Numbered from the stretch's first letter, positions 17,665 through 25,860 are shown. The stretch: DNA of 32,609 nt from Pelosinus fermentans (GCA_002434245.1 DJJR01000031.1:184789-217397), one strand, 5' to 3'. A program made the numbers and translations. Notes: a model not told the origin generated them from the letters alone.

Positions 17665-18380
17665 TGGATGGAGATGAGAAGATGTTAGAACTCAATCAAG
17701 TTAGAAAAGAATACCGTGATGTTTTGCAGACCATAACGGCTGTTGCTGTTGAGCATCTTATGATGCAGACTGGCGAGCAGATCGCATTGGTTGGTCCAAG
17801 CGGTTCGGGAAAAACTACGCTGTTACATCTCATCTCAGGACTCTTAACACCGACTGCTGGTGAGATAAAATTCAATGGTATTGTTCTTTCATCTATGCCG
17901 GAGACTTGGCGGGATACATGGCGGGCCAAGGCAGTCGGTTACATTTTTCAGAAATTAAATCTTCTTTCCAGCTTAACTGCTTTGGAGAATTTATTAGTTG
18001 CTATGAGTTTTGCAAACGTGATTCCAAAGAAAGAGCAGCGACAATGGGCGAGTCAATTGCTAGACCAGGTAGGGTTATCCGACAAACTTGGTAAGTTTCC
18101 TCACCAGCTCAGCATGGGAGAGCAACAGCGAGTGGCTGCTGCCAGAGCCGTCATTAATAAGCCCAGCCTAATTTTGGCTGACGAGCCAACCGCCAGCTTA
18201 GATCAGGATAATGGGTTGCTGGTACTTGATATGCTGCGGCAGTTTGCCAAAGAATCAGGCAGCACCTTAGTGGTATCTACTCATGACAGACAAATCATGA
18301 ATCAATTTGAGCGAATTTGTTCCCTAAGGAAACCGTCAGAGGAGGTGATTGGAAGTGCGACTTCTAATCGCCTGGCGTAA
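17664..18380 (+). CDS. ABC transporter ATP-binding protein (MacB/LolD type)
   Basis: A 238-residue ABC ATPase. Walker A GPSGSGKTT (44-52), signature LSMGEQQRVAAARA, Walker B LILADEPTASLD and the switch His in VSTHDRQ are all present. The short length and LLHLISGLLTPTAGEIKFNG match the MacB/LolD subfamily that works with FtsX-like permeases by mechanotransmission rather than classical import. The ATG at 17664 overlaps the upstream stop; an ATG at 17682 is an alternative start. The gene overlaps the permease gene by 26 bases, so the two are made together. Confidence 0.9.
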   Translation: MDGDEKMLELNQVRKEYRDVLQTITAVAVEHLMMQTGEQIALVGPSGSGKTTLLHLISGLLTPTAGEIKFNGIVLSSMPETWRDTWRAKAVGYIFQKLNLLSSLTALENLLVAMSFANVIPKKEQRQWASQLLDQVGLSDKLGKFPHQLSMGEQQRVAAARAVINKPSLILADEPTASLDQDNGLLVLDMLRQFAKESGSTLVVSTHDRQIMNQFERICSLRKPSEEVIGSATSNRLA

Positions 18381-19569
18381 TTTACTGGCAAAGCCGGTTC
18401 AAAGTGGCTTGACTGTACTTATCGTAGCTGCTACCATCGCTATGCTGGCAGTGGTGACCTTACTATCCACAGGTACTCATGCTGGCTTGGTTAGAGCTAC
18501 AGAACCTTTTGACCTCATTGTCGGGGCCAAAGGCAGCCCAAATCAGCTTGTCTTAAATACGGTTTTTTTAAAGGATGTGCCCATTGGCAATGTGAGTCAT
18601 GAGATTTATGAAAAATTGTCAGAGAATCCACTAGTGGCTTCGGCTATTCCACTGGCCTTTGGTGATAACTATAAAGGATATACCATAGTAGGAAGCGGGA
18701 GTGATATCTTTTCCCATGAACCCAAGGTTGGTCAAGGGCAATGGCTGCAATTTGCGGCAGGACGTTCCTTTTCTGTGCCATTTGAAGCTGTTGTCGGAGC
18801 AAAAGCTGCTCAGGAGCTGGGGCTAAAGCTAGGAGATGAGTTTAAATCAGCTCATGGTTTTATACCTGGAGGTGATACACATGACCATGTCTATCAGGTT
18901 GTGGGTATACTGCAGTCAGTGAATGGTCCTTATGATCAGGCTGTTTTAGTTCCGATTGAAAGTATCTGGCTGGCACATGAGAAGCATGAATCCAAGGCTG
19001 AGGGAGAGGTGGCTATTGAGGACAGTCATGAGCATGAACATGAAGTCACTGCCATTCTGGTAAAACCCAAGGGCTATAGTGAAGCGATGCGCCTGTACCA
19101 GCAGTTTCAGCAGGAAAAGGGAGCCCAGATGATTTTTCCTGCTCAGGTTATTGTTCAGCTATTTAGTATTTTAGGGCAGGGGGAACAGATGCTAAGAAGC
19201 ATCGCCTATGTCATTATCGTGATGGGATTAATGATTATGGCGCTTTCTGTGTATTGGTCAGCTCTTGGCCGTGTCCGGGATCGGTCGATACTACGGGCAT
19301 TAGGAGCCAGTGCCAGGGATATTTTTACTGTCATTCTGGCTGAAAGTGCCCTGCTGACGATTCTTGGCGTCGTGATTGGCATACTAACAGGACATGGAAT
19401 CTATTTGGTATTGGTGAAGGTTATGGAAAGTAAAACAGCAATTGTTTTGACATCAGGAGTTATCCCGGAAGAAATATACATCGTCATTGGCGGTACTTTA
19501 TTTGGTATCCTGGCTGGACTGATTCCTGCAGTACTTACCTATAAGATGGATGTTGCAAAATATTTGTGA
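18355..19569 (+). CDS. FtsX/MacB-type ABC transporter permease with His-rich loop
   Basis: A 404-residue permease: one N-terminal membrane helix (about 18-42), a large extracytoplasmic domain (about 45-275) and three C-terminal helices (about 280-400) with the FtsX-family motif DRSILRALGASARDIF between them. The external domain contains histidine-rich stretches, THDHVY (~175) and HEKHES...SHEHEHEV (~208-230), suggesting binding of a transition metal such as zinc. GTG at 18355 lies nine bases after GGAGG; the TTG at 18349 is too close. It forms a functional pair with the upstream ATPase and probably a complex with the DUF3299 protein. Substrate direction is not determinable. Confidence 0.87.
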   Translation: MRLLIAWRNLLAKPVQSGLTVLIVAATIAMLAVVTLLSTGTHAGLVRATEPFDLIVGAKGSPNQLVLNTVFLKDVPIGNVSHEIYEKLSENPLVASAIPLAFGDNYKGYTIVGSGSDIFSHEPKVGQGQWLQFAAGRSFSVPFEAVVGAKAAQELGLKLGDEFKSAHGFIPGGDTHDHVYQVVGILQSVNGPYDQAVLVPIESIWLAHEKHESKAEGEVAIEDSHEHEHEVTAILVKPKGYSEAMRLYQQFQQEKGAQMIFPAQVIVQLFSILGQGEQMLRSIAYVIIVMGLMIMALSVYWSALGRVRDRSILRALGASARDIFTVILAESALLTILGVVIGILTGHGIYLVLVKVMESKTAIVLTSGVIPEEIYIVIGGTLFGILAGLIPAVLTYKMDVAKYL

Positions 19570-19599
19570 TGCAAGTTTCATGCTAGCTAAGGATTTTTT

Positions 19600-19665
19600 A
19601 GCAGTTCTCCGCAGCTTTGATCCGGAAAAACCGGCAGAAAAGCACCGTGGGAGAACTGCTTTTTC
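19600..19665 (+). terminator. terminator of the phosphatase/ABC operon
   Basis: Outer arms AGCAGTTCTCC (19600-19610) and GGAGAACTGCT (19650-19660) followed by TTTTC, with a nested CCGG-AAAAA-CCGG stem (19622-19634) in the loop. Confidence 0.8.
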
Positions 19666-19961
19666 ATAATAGTGCAGGAGTTTTATATTTCAATGGCAAA
19701 TACAGAATTTGATCAACTATAATGAACTAAAGTATATTTTGCCCTTATGGACGGTAGTGTTTTGGTGCTGCTTTCAGGTTTGCAGTTGGCAGTAAATTAC
19801 CAAAATATTCAGATTCAATCAAAATCTTTTACCGTAATGGGCAGCGATTTTGGTGTATACTAAGGATCAAGAGAATTTTATGGATTATCTGAGGTATCAG
19901 AGATTCATTGTATAGTAATCAGTTTTTGCCAGTGAATATGGCATGAAAGGAATGTTTTAAT
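19666..19961. other. intergenic region before the cysteine desulfidase gene
   Basis: About 300 bases without a supportable gene. A -10-like TATACT at 19856-19861 lies about 100 bases before the next gene, but no good -35 box is at the right distance. The function of this stretch is unclear. Confidence 0.4.
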
Positions 19962-21275
19962 TTGAAGAATGTGTCTTTAAAATCTGTGAACCCCTTGTGG
20001 CTGAGATTCATCAACATTGTAAAAAAAGAAGTAGTGCCTGCTTTAGGCTGTACGGAGCCGATTTCTTTAGCATTGGCATCTGCTATTGCAGCCCAGAGAC
20101 TAGGGAAACCGGTTGAGAGAATTGAAGCAAAAGTATCGGCTAATTTGATGAAAAATGGTATGGGGGTTACGGTTCCAGGAACTTGTACTACAGGACTTTT
20201 CATTGCGGCGGCTGTAGGTGCCATTGGTGGTGATCCGGAAGGAAAGCTGGAGGTGCTAAAGCATCTAACAGCAGAGCAGGTTGAAGAGAGCAAGCAAATG
20301 ATTGCTCAGGGACGGGTTCAGATTACGATCGCGGATGTCCCTCAGATTTTGTATTCGGAAGCAAAGGTTATACATGGAGAAGAATGGGTGACGGTTTCTA
20401 TTGCCGACAGCCACACACAAGTGATACGCATTGAAGAATGCGGAAGAGTAGTATTTCAAATAGAACCTGAAGTTTGTAACGCTGATGACAAGGAAGATGA
20501 ATATTCGATAGCTGGAGTAAAGGCACGGGATGTATTCGATTTTGCTACTCAGGCACCATTAGAGATGATTGATTTTATCCGTGAAGCGGCTATCCTAAAT
20601 AGTTCATTATCCCGGGAAGGGATGAACGGGAATTATGGGCTGCGCATTGGCGCCACAATGGAGCATCATAGAAACCAAGGACTCTTATCCGATGGTCTTT
20701 TGACTCAAGTTTTGATGCGTACAACAGCAGCTTCTGATGCCCGAATGGGCGGGGCAGCATTGCCTGCCATGACCAATTCTGGCTCCGGTAATCAGGGCAT
20801 ATCGGCAACGATGCCTGTCGTAGTGGTGGCCGAGCATGTAAAGGCAAATGAAGAAACTCTTACAAGAGCATTAATGCTATCTCATATGATGGCAATCTAC
20901 ATCCATGATAAACTTCCCAAGTTGTCAGCATTATGCGCTGTTACCACCGCTTCAATGGGATCAGCAGCAGGAATGGCCTGGCTGCTGAAAGGAGATTTTA
21001 AAACAGTTAGCATGGCTATTTCCAACATGATTGGTGATGTGGCAGGACTTATTTGTGATGGAGCATCCAATAGCTGTGCCATGAAGGTTTCTACGTCGGT
21101 TATGTCTGGGTATAAGGCTGTCTTAATGGCTCTTGAAGGAATTCGTGTTACAGAAAATGAAGGGATTGTCGCGGAAGATGTAGATCAATCCATTGCCAAC
21201 TTAGGACAATTAGCCTGCCAGGGAATGGTCCAGACCGACGGACAAATTCTGCAAATTATGCTGAATAAACAATAA
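19962..21275 (+). CDS. CyuA/YhaM-type L-cysteine desulfidase (UPF0597 family)
   Basis: A 437-residue cytoplasmic protein of the UPF0597/serine-dehydratase-alpha-like family. Characterised members (E. coli CyuA/YhaM, archaeal CdsB) break L-cysteine into pyruvate, ammonia and sulfide with an oxygen-sensitive [4Fe-4S] cluster. Seen here: VVPALGCTEPISLALA near residue 28, the glycine-rich MGVTVPGT loop, GSGNQGISATMPVV around 270, and CDGASNSCAMKVS near 365, which supplies further cluster cysteines. Start is TTG with AAAGGAA about ten bases upstream. No partner transporter (CyuP-like) or regulator is adjacent. The gene is monocistronic with its own terminator. Confidence 0.87.
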   Translation: MKNVSLKSVNPLWLRFINIVKKEVVPALGCTEPISLALASAIAAQRLGKPVERIEAKVSANLMKNGMGVTVPGTCTTGLFIAAAVGAIGGDPEGKLEVLKHLTAEQVEESKQMIAQGRVQITIADVPQILYSEAKVIHGEEWVTVSIADSHTQVIRIEECGRVVFQIEPEVCNADDKEDEYSIAGVKARDVFDFATQAPLEMIDFIREAAILNSSLSREGMNGNYGLRIGATMEHHRNQGLLSDGLLTQVLMRTTAASDARMGGAALPAMTNSGSGNQGISATMPVVVVAEHVKANEETLTRALMLSHMMAIYIHDKLPKLSALCAVTTASMGSAAGMAWLLKGDFKTVSMAISNMIGDVAGLICDGASNSCAMKVSTSVMSGYKAVLMALEGIRVTENEGIVAEDVDQSIANLGQLACQGMVQTDGQILQIMLNKQ

Positions 21276-21285
21276 AATACATCAT

Positions 21286-21322
21286 AAAAAAGTATCAGCA
21301 TGATTACGCTGATACTTTTTTT
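21286..21322 (+). terminator. rho-independent terminator after the cysteine desulfidase gene
   Basis: AAAAAAGTATCAGC (21286-21299) pairs with GCTGATACTTTTTTT (21308-21322) around an 8-base loop, with an ideal T-run. Confidence 0.9.
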
Positions 21323-21382
21323 AGCTTGAATTTATAAGCTTTATAGGTGATAAATTGTATAGTGTTATATAAAAACAATAAT

Positions 21383-21484
21383 GAACCGCGAAGGTCACGA
21401 AGAAATGCAAAGACACGAAGGGGCTAAGAGACATATTACGGATATGATATTTTAGTCTTCATATTCTTCGCATCTTCGCGGTTC
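21383..21484. repeat. palindromic intergenic repeat element (about 102 bp)
   Basis: Ends are perfect inverted repeats GAACCGCGAAG (21383-21393) and CTTCGCGGTTC (21474-21484). The arms contain iterated CGAAG/CTTCG units (cacgaag, acacgaagg; attcttcgcatcttcg), so the whole can fold into one long imperfect hairpin. The style is that of dispersed intergenic palindromes (REP/MITE-like). No coding capacity was seen. Confidence 0.75.
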
Positions 21485-21590
21485 AAACGGTTTTATTTTT
21501 TAGACATGCTAGAGTTATTTATAGATTGAGTATCAAATGGGCTATTTGTCTTTCAGGGTGATTAAATAGCGGAGGACGAGAGATACTAAT

Positions 21591-21935
21591 TTAGTCATCA
21601 ATAAAATCTTTCGAATCCGTTCCTTTTGTTCCTAAGTATCCTTTTCCCCAAGTACTTATGGATTCTAAGATTGGCTGAAGACTTCTTCCAAGATCAGTCA
21701 AAGAATATTCAACCCTAGGGGGAACTTCAGCAAAGACCTTGCGGGAAATCAATCCATCGTGTTCCAGCTGCCGAAGCTGTTGTGTCAGCATTTTTTGGCT
21801 GATTCCATTTATTCCTTTCTGAAGGCAGCCAAAGCGCTGATGATCTGCTGCAAGTAGGTTTCTTATTATAAGGACTTTCCATTTATGTCCTATTAAGTTG
21901 ATTGCTTCTTCGATAGGACAGATTTTAATATTCAA
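21591..21935 (-). CDS. HxlR-family winged-helix transcriptional regulator
   Basis: A 114-residue DNA-binding protein. The HxlR hallmark CPIEEAINLIGHKWKVLIIRNLL opens the domain (given as its key residues C-P, GHKW and the helix after it), followed by RFGCLQKGINGISQKMLTQQLRQLE and the wing PPRVEYSLTDLGRSL; all are described here by their short cores. The start is TTG at 21935, eight bases after GGAGG (complement of 21944-21948). The longer frame to 21959 would place the ribosome site inside the gene. It is divergent from the DUF2798/cupin/flavin-protein cluster and probably represses it. HxlR proteins often sense electrophiles, oxidants or NO-type stress through a conserved N-terminal cysteine, and such a cysteine (CPIEE) is present. 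Confidence 0.9.
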   Translation of the reverse strand: MNIKICPIEEAINLIGHKWKVLIIRNLLAADHQRFGCLQKGINGISQKMLTQQLRQLEHDGLISRKVFAEVPPRVEYSLTDLGRSLQPILESISTWGKGYLGTKGTDSKDFIDD

Positions 21936-21999
21936 AATGTCAGCCTCCAGTAAATTCAATAATACTTACCATCCCGTTCGTATTGAACGAAATAGTGCC

Positions 22000-22058
22000 G
22001 TATTGCAAAAAGTAACTTTCGCTCTTATTATAGTAACAAATGTACTTGTAGGCAATAC
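22000..22058. promoter_or_regulatory. divergent promoter/operator region of the HxlR gene and its neighbours
   Basis: A forward promoter TTGCAA (22003-22008), 17-base spacer, TATTAT (22026-22031) drives the rightward genes. It is enclosed by an inverted repeat GTATTGC (22000-22006) and GCAATAC (22052-22058). An HxlR dimer could bind these arms and cover the promoter. The promoter match is good; the operator is an inference. Confidence 0.6.
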
Positions 22059-22101
22059 GTAGTGCCAATTACATTATGGTTGAAAAAGAAAGGATGGCAT
22101 T

Positions 22102-22329
22102 ATGAGGATCAATAAAAAATATACAACGATAGTATTTGGATTTCTAATGGGAGGTTTCACATCATGTATTATTTCTGCTGTTTTAACGCTTGCGAATCGC
22201 GGAACTGAAGAGTTTCTTGTGCATTGGATAAAAGAGTGGATGATTGCTCTTAGTTTAGCTGTTCCCATTGCAACATTCATTCCTCCGATGATTAAACGAG
22301 GGATCGCACGAATTACGGAAGATTTTTAG
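22102..22329 (+). CDS. small DUF2798-type membrane protein
   Basis: A 75-residue protein with two predicted membrane helices, one at about 8-30 (TIVFGFLMGGFTSCIISAVL) and one at about 42-62, the usual size and layout of DUF2798 proteins. AAAGGATGG precedes the ATG. Function is unknown for the family. It is the first gene after the HxlR-controlled promoter, 46 bases before the cupin gene. Confidence 0.75.
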   Translation: MRINKKYTTIVFGFLMGGFTSCIISAVLTLANRGTEEFLVHWIKEWMIALSLAVPIATFIPPMIKRGIARITEDF

Positions 22330-22375
22330 CAGTTATAATAGCAGTAAAATAATAAAAAAATTAGGGGGATTTGTA

Positions 22376-22690
22376 GTGGAAAAAATTAATGTTAATTCGT
22401 TATTAGACTTTTCAAATGAAAAATCGGTGCGTAAAGCTCTCACTCATGAAGGCAGTAAGCTCGATACAGGACTTTTATTATATGCCTCTGGCCAGAGTAC
22501 GCCTGAGCATACCCATAAGGATATGGATGAGGTCTTTTACGTTGTAGAAGGTGAAGGCATACTCACAATTAATGGCAAAGAATTTACTCTTAACGAAAAG
22601 GATATCATCTTATCTCCGCGGGGAGAAGGACATGGCTTTTTTAATAAAAGTACAGGCAATCTAGTGGTTCTGCAGGTTAAAATCTTTTAA
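22376..22690 (+). CDS. single-domain cupin protein
   Basis: A 104-residue small beta-barrel protein. Cupin motif 1 is visible as PEHTHKDMDEVFYVVEGEG (metal-ligand His, His, Glu) and motif 2 as PRGEGHGFFNKS (third His). GTG start with AGGGGGA seven bases upstream. Small cupins of this type can be dioxygenases, isomerases or sensors. Nothing identifies the ligand. Confidence 0.85.
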   Translation: MEKINVNSLLDFSNEKSVRKALTHEGSKLDTGLLLYASGQSTPEHTHKDMDEVFYVVEGEGILTINGKEFTLNEKDIILSPRGEGHGFFNKSTGNLVVLQVKIF

Positions 22691-22735
22691 TTATAAGTTA
22701 GTAAAGTTTGTAACTATCGTATAGGAGGCAAAGCG

Positions 22736-23197
22736 ATGAGAAGTATGCGGGATGTTCACAAACAGGTAACGCATGATGAGGCAATGGAGATGCTGGGACA
22801 AGGAGAGTATGGAGTGCTTTGTACAACGGATAAAGAGGGATATCCTTATGGATTGCCATTGCATTATATTATGTTAGATGATGCTATTTACCTGCACTGT
22901 GATTTGGAAGGGCATATAATTGATAATCTTTCTTACAGCAATAAAGTGTGCTTTACTGTTGTTGGATATGCCCAGGTACTGCCTAGTTCTTTTACTGCAC
23001 ATTATGAAAGTGTTATTGTTTTTGGAAAAGGGTCTTTGGTAGATGGAGCGGAAAAAATCGATATGCTAAAGGCTTTAGTAAGAAAATTTAGTGCTGAATA
23101 TTATGATAAAGGATTAAAAGTAATTGATGCTTTTAAAGATAAATGTTCGGTGATTCGTATTGATGTAGAACATATTACGGGTAAGAAACGAAGATAA
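22736..23197 (+). CDS. pyridoxamine-5'-phosphate-oxidase-like flavin protein (NimA type)
   Basis: A 153-residue split-barrel FMN-binding protein. The N-terminal EAMEMLGQGEYGVLCTTDKEG and YPYGLPLHYIM, then IYLHCDLEGHIIDNL, match the PNPOx-like/nitroimidazole-resistance NimA group. Members bind FMN or heme-like cofactors and may reduce nitro compounds or serve as redox detoxifying proteins. Strong AGGAGG site 8 bases before ATG. Likely the last gene of the HxlR-linked unit, followed by a terminator. Confidence 0.85.
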   Translation: MRSMRDVHKQVTHDEAMEMLGQGEYGVLCTTDKEGYPYGLPLHYIMLDDAIYLHCDLEGHIIDNLSYSNKVCFTVVGYAQVLPSSFTAHYESVIVFGKGSLVDGAEKIDMLKALVRKFSAEYYDKGLKVIDAFKDKCSVIRIDVEHITGKKRR

Positions 23198-23202
23198 TAT
23201 AG

Positions 23203-23249
23203 AAAAGATAAACGTGGCAGGAAATACGCTCCCGCCGCGTTTATCTTTT
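23203..23249 (+). terminator. terminator after the PNPOx-like gene
   Basis: AAAAGATAAACGTGGC (23203-23218) pairs with GCCGCGTTTATCTTTT (23234-23249), with one mismatch. Confidence 0.85.
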
Positions 23250-23287
23250 AAGAAAGTTTATGAATTGTATTCTGGATTTTTTTAGTA

Positions 23288-23307
23288 GAATATGTATAGA
23301 AATATTC
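23288..23307. promoter_or_regulatory. possible operator in front of the nitric oxide reductase genes
   Basis: Inverted repeat GAATAT (23288-23293) and ATATTC (23302-23307) with an 8-base centre, about 45 bases before norC. A -35-like TTGTAT lies at 23265-23270. An NO- or redox-responsive regulator could act here, but no family consensus can be assigned. Confidence 0.35.
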
Positions 23308-23351
23308 AACATCATTGATAATAAGAAGAAATGCTTAGTAAGGAGCCGGCT

Positions 23352-23768
23352 ATGCAGTTCTCTTTGAAAATTTTTTTAGCAACTGTATTTCTTTCCATAG
23401 CTGTATTTGCTTTTGTTATATACGACTCAATGGCAGGAAATTTACAAAATGTTCCTTCTGAAGCAGTCAAGGGTAAAATGATATTTCAGAAAAAAGCTTG
23501 CATTGAATGCCATACCGTATTTGGCAACGGAGGATATTACGGAGGAGATCTTACTAAGGCATATAAAAAGTTTGGAAGCAATGGATTAAGAGAATATTTG
23601 ACACAGCCTCCATTGCTTAGTGGAGCAAAGAAAAAACGGCATATTTACTTAAGTAATGAAGAAGCAGAAGAAATTATTGCATATTTTCGTTTCCTGCAAT
23701 CAATTCCTAATATGGATTGGCCGCCAAGACCTGTATATGATAAAAAAGAGGAACCTAGAGTAAAGTAA
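23352..23768 (+). CDS. norC: membrane-anchored cytochrome c, NorC-type subunit of nitric oxide reductase
   Basis: A 138-residue protein with one N-terminal membrane anchor (FLATVFLSIAVFAFVIY) and a single c-type heme motif CIECH around residue 50, followed by an axial-ligand candidate methionine near the C-terminus (IPNMDWPPRP). It would donate electrons to NorB. ATG at 23352 lies six bases after AAGGAG (23340-23345); the ATG at 23331 precedes that site and is rejected. The reductase gene follows 19 bases later. Confidence 0.85.
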   Translation: MQFSLKIFLATVFLSIAVFAFVIYDSMAGNLQNVPSEAVKGKMIFQKKACIECHTVFGNGGYYGGDLTKAYKKFGSNGLREYLTQPPLLSGAKKKRHIYLSNEEAEEIIAYFRFLQSIPNMDWPPRPVYDKKEEPRVK

Positions 23769-23787
23769 TGAAAAGGGGTTAGAAAAG

Positions 23788-25281
23788 TTGTTTCGATCTC
23801 AGCACCTGAGTTATAAATATGCTTTATTTGCCTACTTCCTCTTTGGCCTTCAAGGGCTGGTAGCATCGGGCGGAGCAATTGATCTTCTCTTTCCCGATCT
23901 TGGCAATCCAATTCCCTTTGCATCCGGAAGAGCTTTTCATTTGAATGTGAGTATCTATTGGCCGTTGATTGGAATGATTGGCGCCATGTATTTCTTTTTT
24001 TGTCAAGAAGCGGAGCGGGAATTTTACAGTTTGAAATTAATTACCATTAACTTTTGGATGCTGGCTGGCACACTAGGCCTAATATTAGGATCGTTATTGC
24101 TTGGTTTCAATGAAGGGAGAGAATATCTAGAGGCAATCTGGCCCTTGAAACTAGCAACGGCAGCTTGTACCATTCTGCTGTGCTTTAATCTGCTTACGAC
24201 TTATCTGGCTTCTGATATGCCTAGGAGTAGGGCAACATTAATTAGCATGGTAACAGGTAGTGTCACATTAATCATTTTTTACGTGCCGAATATCGTATCC
24301 TATGCTCACCCAACAGTTGATGAAATCGCTAAATTTATGGTGGTACATATATGGGAAGAAATGTCTTTGGAGCTTATTGGCACGGGGGTATTGGCAGCTT
24401 TGCTGATTCAGGTGACAAAGGTTAAGCGGCAGGCTGTAGAAACAGCTATATATTTAGACATTACATTTGCAGTCTTAGCTGGGATTATAGCAACAGGACA
24501 TCATTATTATTGGATTGGGGTACCATCATATTGGCTTTGGCTGGGCGGAACTTTTAGCGCAATGCAAGTACTGCCTGCGATTGTACTATTGTATACGACG
24601 GTAAAATCGATAACATTCAAGGGTATTTCAGATTTGTCCTATCGGGATAAAATAACGATGTTTCTCATCGGCTCCAGTATGTTCTACCATATATTTGGTG
24701 CTGGATTTTTAGGGTTTCTCATGGCTTATCCACCATTAAACCGATATGTACATGGGACCTATATTACGTCGGCTCATTCCCACCTTGCATTATTTGGTGT
24801 ATTTGGTTTTTTAGTGTTAGCAGTTTGCTTTCACATCCTATTTACAGAAATCATACTTGGCAAGAAAATGTATCGCTGGTGCTGGGGTGCAATCATTTCT
24901 TTAAATGCCGGATTACTAACGATGGGACTTGGGTTATTAATCGCTGGTGGACTGCAAGTTTATTTCTGGCGCGTGATTGGGCTCAGTATTGGAGAAACAA
25001 ATGAATTCATTAGACCCTATCTTTTTATTAGGGCATTTGGCGGTTTTTTATACGCCATAGGAAGCTTAACGTTAACCTTCGTTGTCATAAAAGGCATATG
25101 GCCGAAGATACAGGTAATTTTTCAAAGTGAAGGGCGACTTTCTATCGTAAAGTGTGATGATTTGCACCGTATGCATGGGTTAGTGGAAGAGTTACTGCAA
25201 GAGGAAAAAAAAATAGAGCCGCTGCTTAAGAGAATTCAGGTTCTTTATCAGAGGCTGCTGTTCTTTAATAAAGAAAAATAA
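23788..25281 (+). CDS. norB: nitric oxide reductase catalytic subunit, NorB-type heme-copper-oxidase family
   Basis: A 497-residue, roughly 12-helix membrane protein that reduces 2 NO to N2O. Metal ligands are visible: His51 (RAFHLNV, low-spin heme), His187 with Glu190/191 in VHIWEE (non-heme iron site, as in NorB HxWxE), His238/His239 in TGHHYYW, and His330/His332 in SAHSHLALFG (heme b3 and heme b). The lack of a cytochrome-oxidase Tyr-His crosslink motif and the Glu near His187 favour NO reductase over oxygen reductase. No quinol-oxidising N-terminal extension is present, so it is cNor-like with the NorC encoded upstream. TTG start with AAAGGGG about 10 bases upstream. No norD/norQ genes are nearby. 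The C-terminus is a charged, possibly coiled tail. Confidence 0.9.
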   Translation: MFRSQHLSYKYALFAYFLFGLQGLVASGGAIDLLFPDLGNPIPFASGRAFHLNVSIYWPLIGMIGAMYFFFCQEAEREFYSLKLITINFWMLAGTLGLILGSLLLGFNEGREYLEAIWPLKLATAACTILLCFNLLTTYLASDMPRSRATLISMVTGSVTLIIFYVPNIVSYAHPTVDEIAKFMVVHIWEEMSLELIGTGVLAALLIQVTKVKRQAVETAIYLDITFAVLAGIIATGHHYYWIGVPSYWLWLGGTFSAMQVLPAIVLLYTTVKSITFKGISDLSYRDKITMFLIGSSMFYHIFGAGFLGFLMAYPPLNRYVHGTYITSAHSHLALFGVFGFLVLAVCFHILFTEIILGKKMYRWCWGAIISLNAGLLTMGLGLLIAGGLQVYFWRVIGLSIGETNEFIRPYLFIRAFGGFLYAIGSLTLTFVVIKGIWPKIQVIFQSEGRLSIVKCDDLHRMHGLVEELLQEEKKIEPLLKRIQVLYQRLLFFNKEK

Positions 25282-25426
25282 AAGAAAGAAAGAGGAGTAT
25301 GGAAAGAGCAGAATGCATATACTGCTAATATTAGACATAAAACGAGGAAAAAACAGGTATAGTTGATTGCCATGGTGTATTTTTGGATCAATAAGGATTT
25401 GCAATGAGGGCTGGGGTCATGATACT

Positions 25427-25657
25427 ATGAAAAAAAATAAAGAAGGTGGTAAATTGGGCAAGAACAAGTGCTATTGTGGTAGTACTATGTTTGAGAAGGT
25501 GGACATTACGCCCGTTGGAATGATGGATAAAAAATATTTTACCCGCTGTCCTCAATGTGGCCTTGTAATAAGCGGTTCTGAGCATCCTACTGAAAATAAA
25601 AATACTTCGAAATGCTCTGTCTTACATTTTGTTCGTGGGGCACTCGAAAGACACTAA
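25427..25657 (+). CDS. small zinc-ribbon protein
   Basis: A 76-residue hypothetical protein with two cysteine pairs, CYCGS and RCPQCGL, typical of a zinc ribbon, and a basic N-terminus. No known family is recognised. ATG at 25427 is used here; a TTG at 25454 just after AAGGTGG is a strong alternative and would give 67 residues. A terminator lies 11 bases after the stop. Confidence 0.6.
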   Translation: MKKNKEGGKLGKNKCYCGSTMFEKVDITPVGMMDKKYFTRCPQCGLVISGSEHPTENKNTSKCSVLHFVRGALERH

Positions 25658-25667
25658 ATCGATCAAT

Positions 25668-25690
25668 AAGAGCCTGAGGGCTCTTTTTTT
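25668..25690 (+). terminator. rho-independent terminator after the zinc-ribbon gene
   Basis: AAGAGCC (25668-25674) and GGCTCTT (25679-25685) form a short hairpin followed by a run of T. Confidence 0.85.
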
Positions 25691-25754
25691 ATGATGCTGT
25701 GATATTTCGCTGAAAAGAATGGATTTCTCAAATAGAATGAAATTACAAAAAGGA

Positions 25755-25783
25755 TTGAATTTATGGAATGGGAATGATATATT
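25755..25783 (+). promoter_or_regulatory. sigma-A promoter of the second aldolase gene
   Basis: TTGAAT (25755-25760), 17-base spacer, TATATT (25778-25783). Predicted leader of about 70 bases. Confidence 0.6.
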
Positions 25784-25860
25784 GCATTTAGTAAAACGTT
25801 AGATATGATTCATCGGGGTATAACAAAAAAAGTTAATATAAATATGAGGGGGAATCGGAA

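Noticed and set aside
23788..25281. Cytochrome oxidase subunit I (oxygen reductase) instead of NO reductase
   Set aside because: The HxWEE motif at 187-191, the adjacent NorC-like single-heme cytochrome and the lack of a Tyr near the second metal ligand favour NorB.
25300..25329. 9-codon frame (MERAECIYC) after a GAGGAG site downstream of norB
   Set aside because: Too short to support as a gene; most likely chance, though the ribosome-like site is noted.
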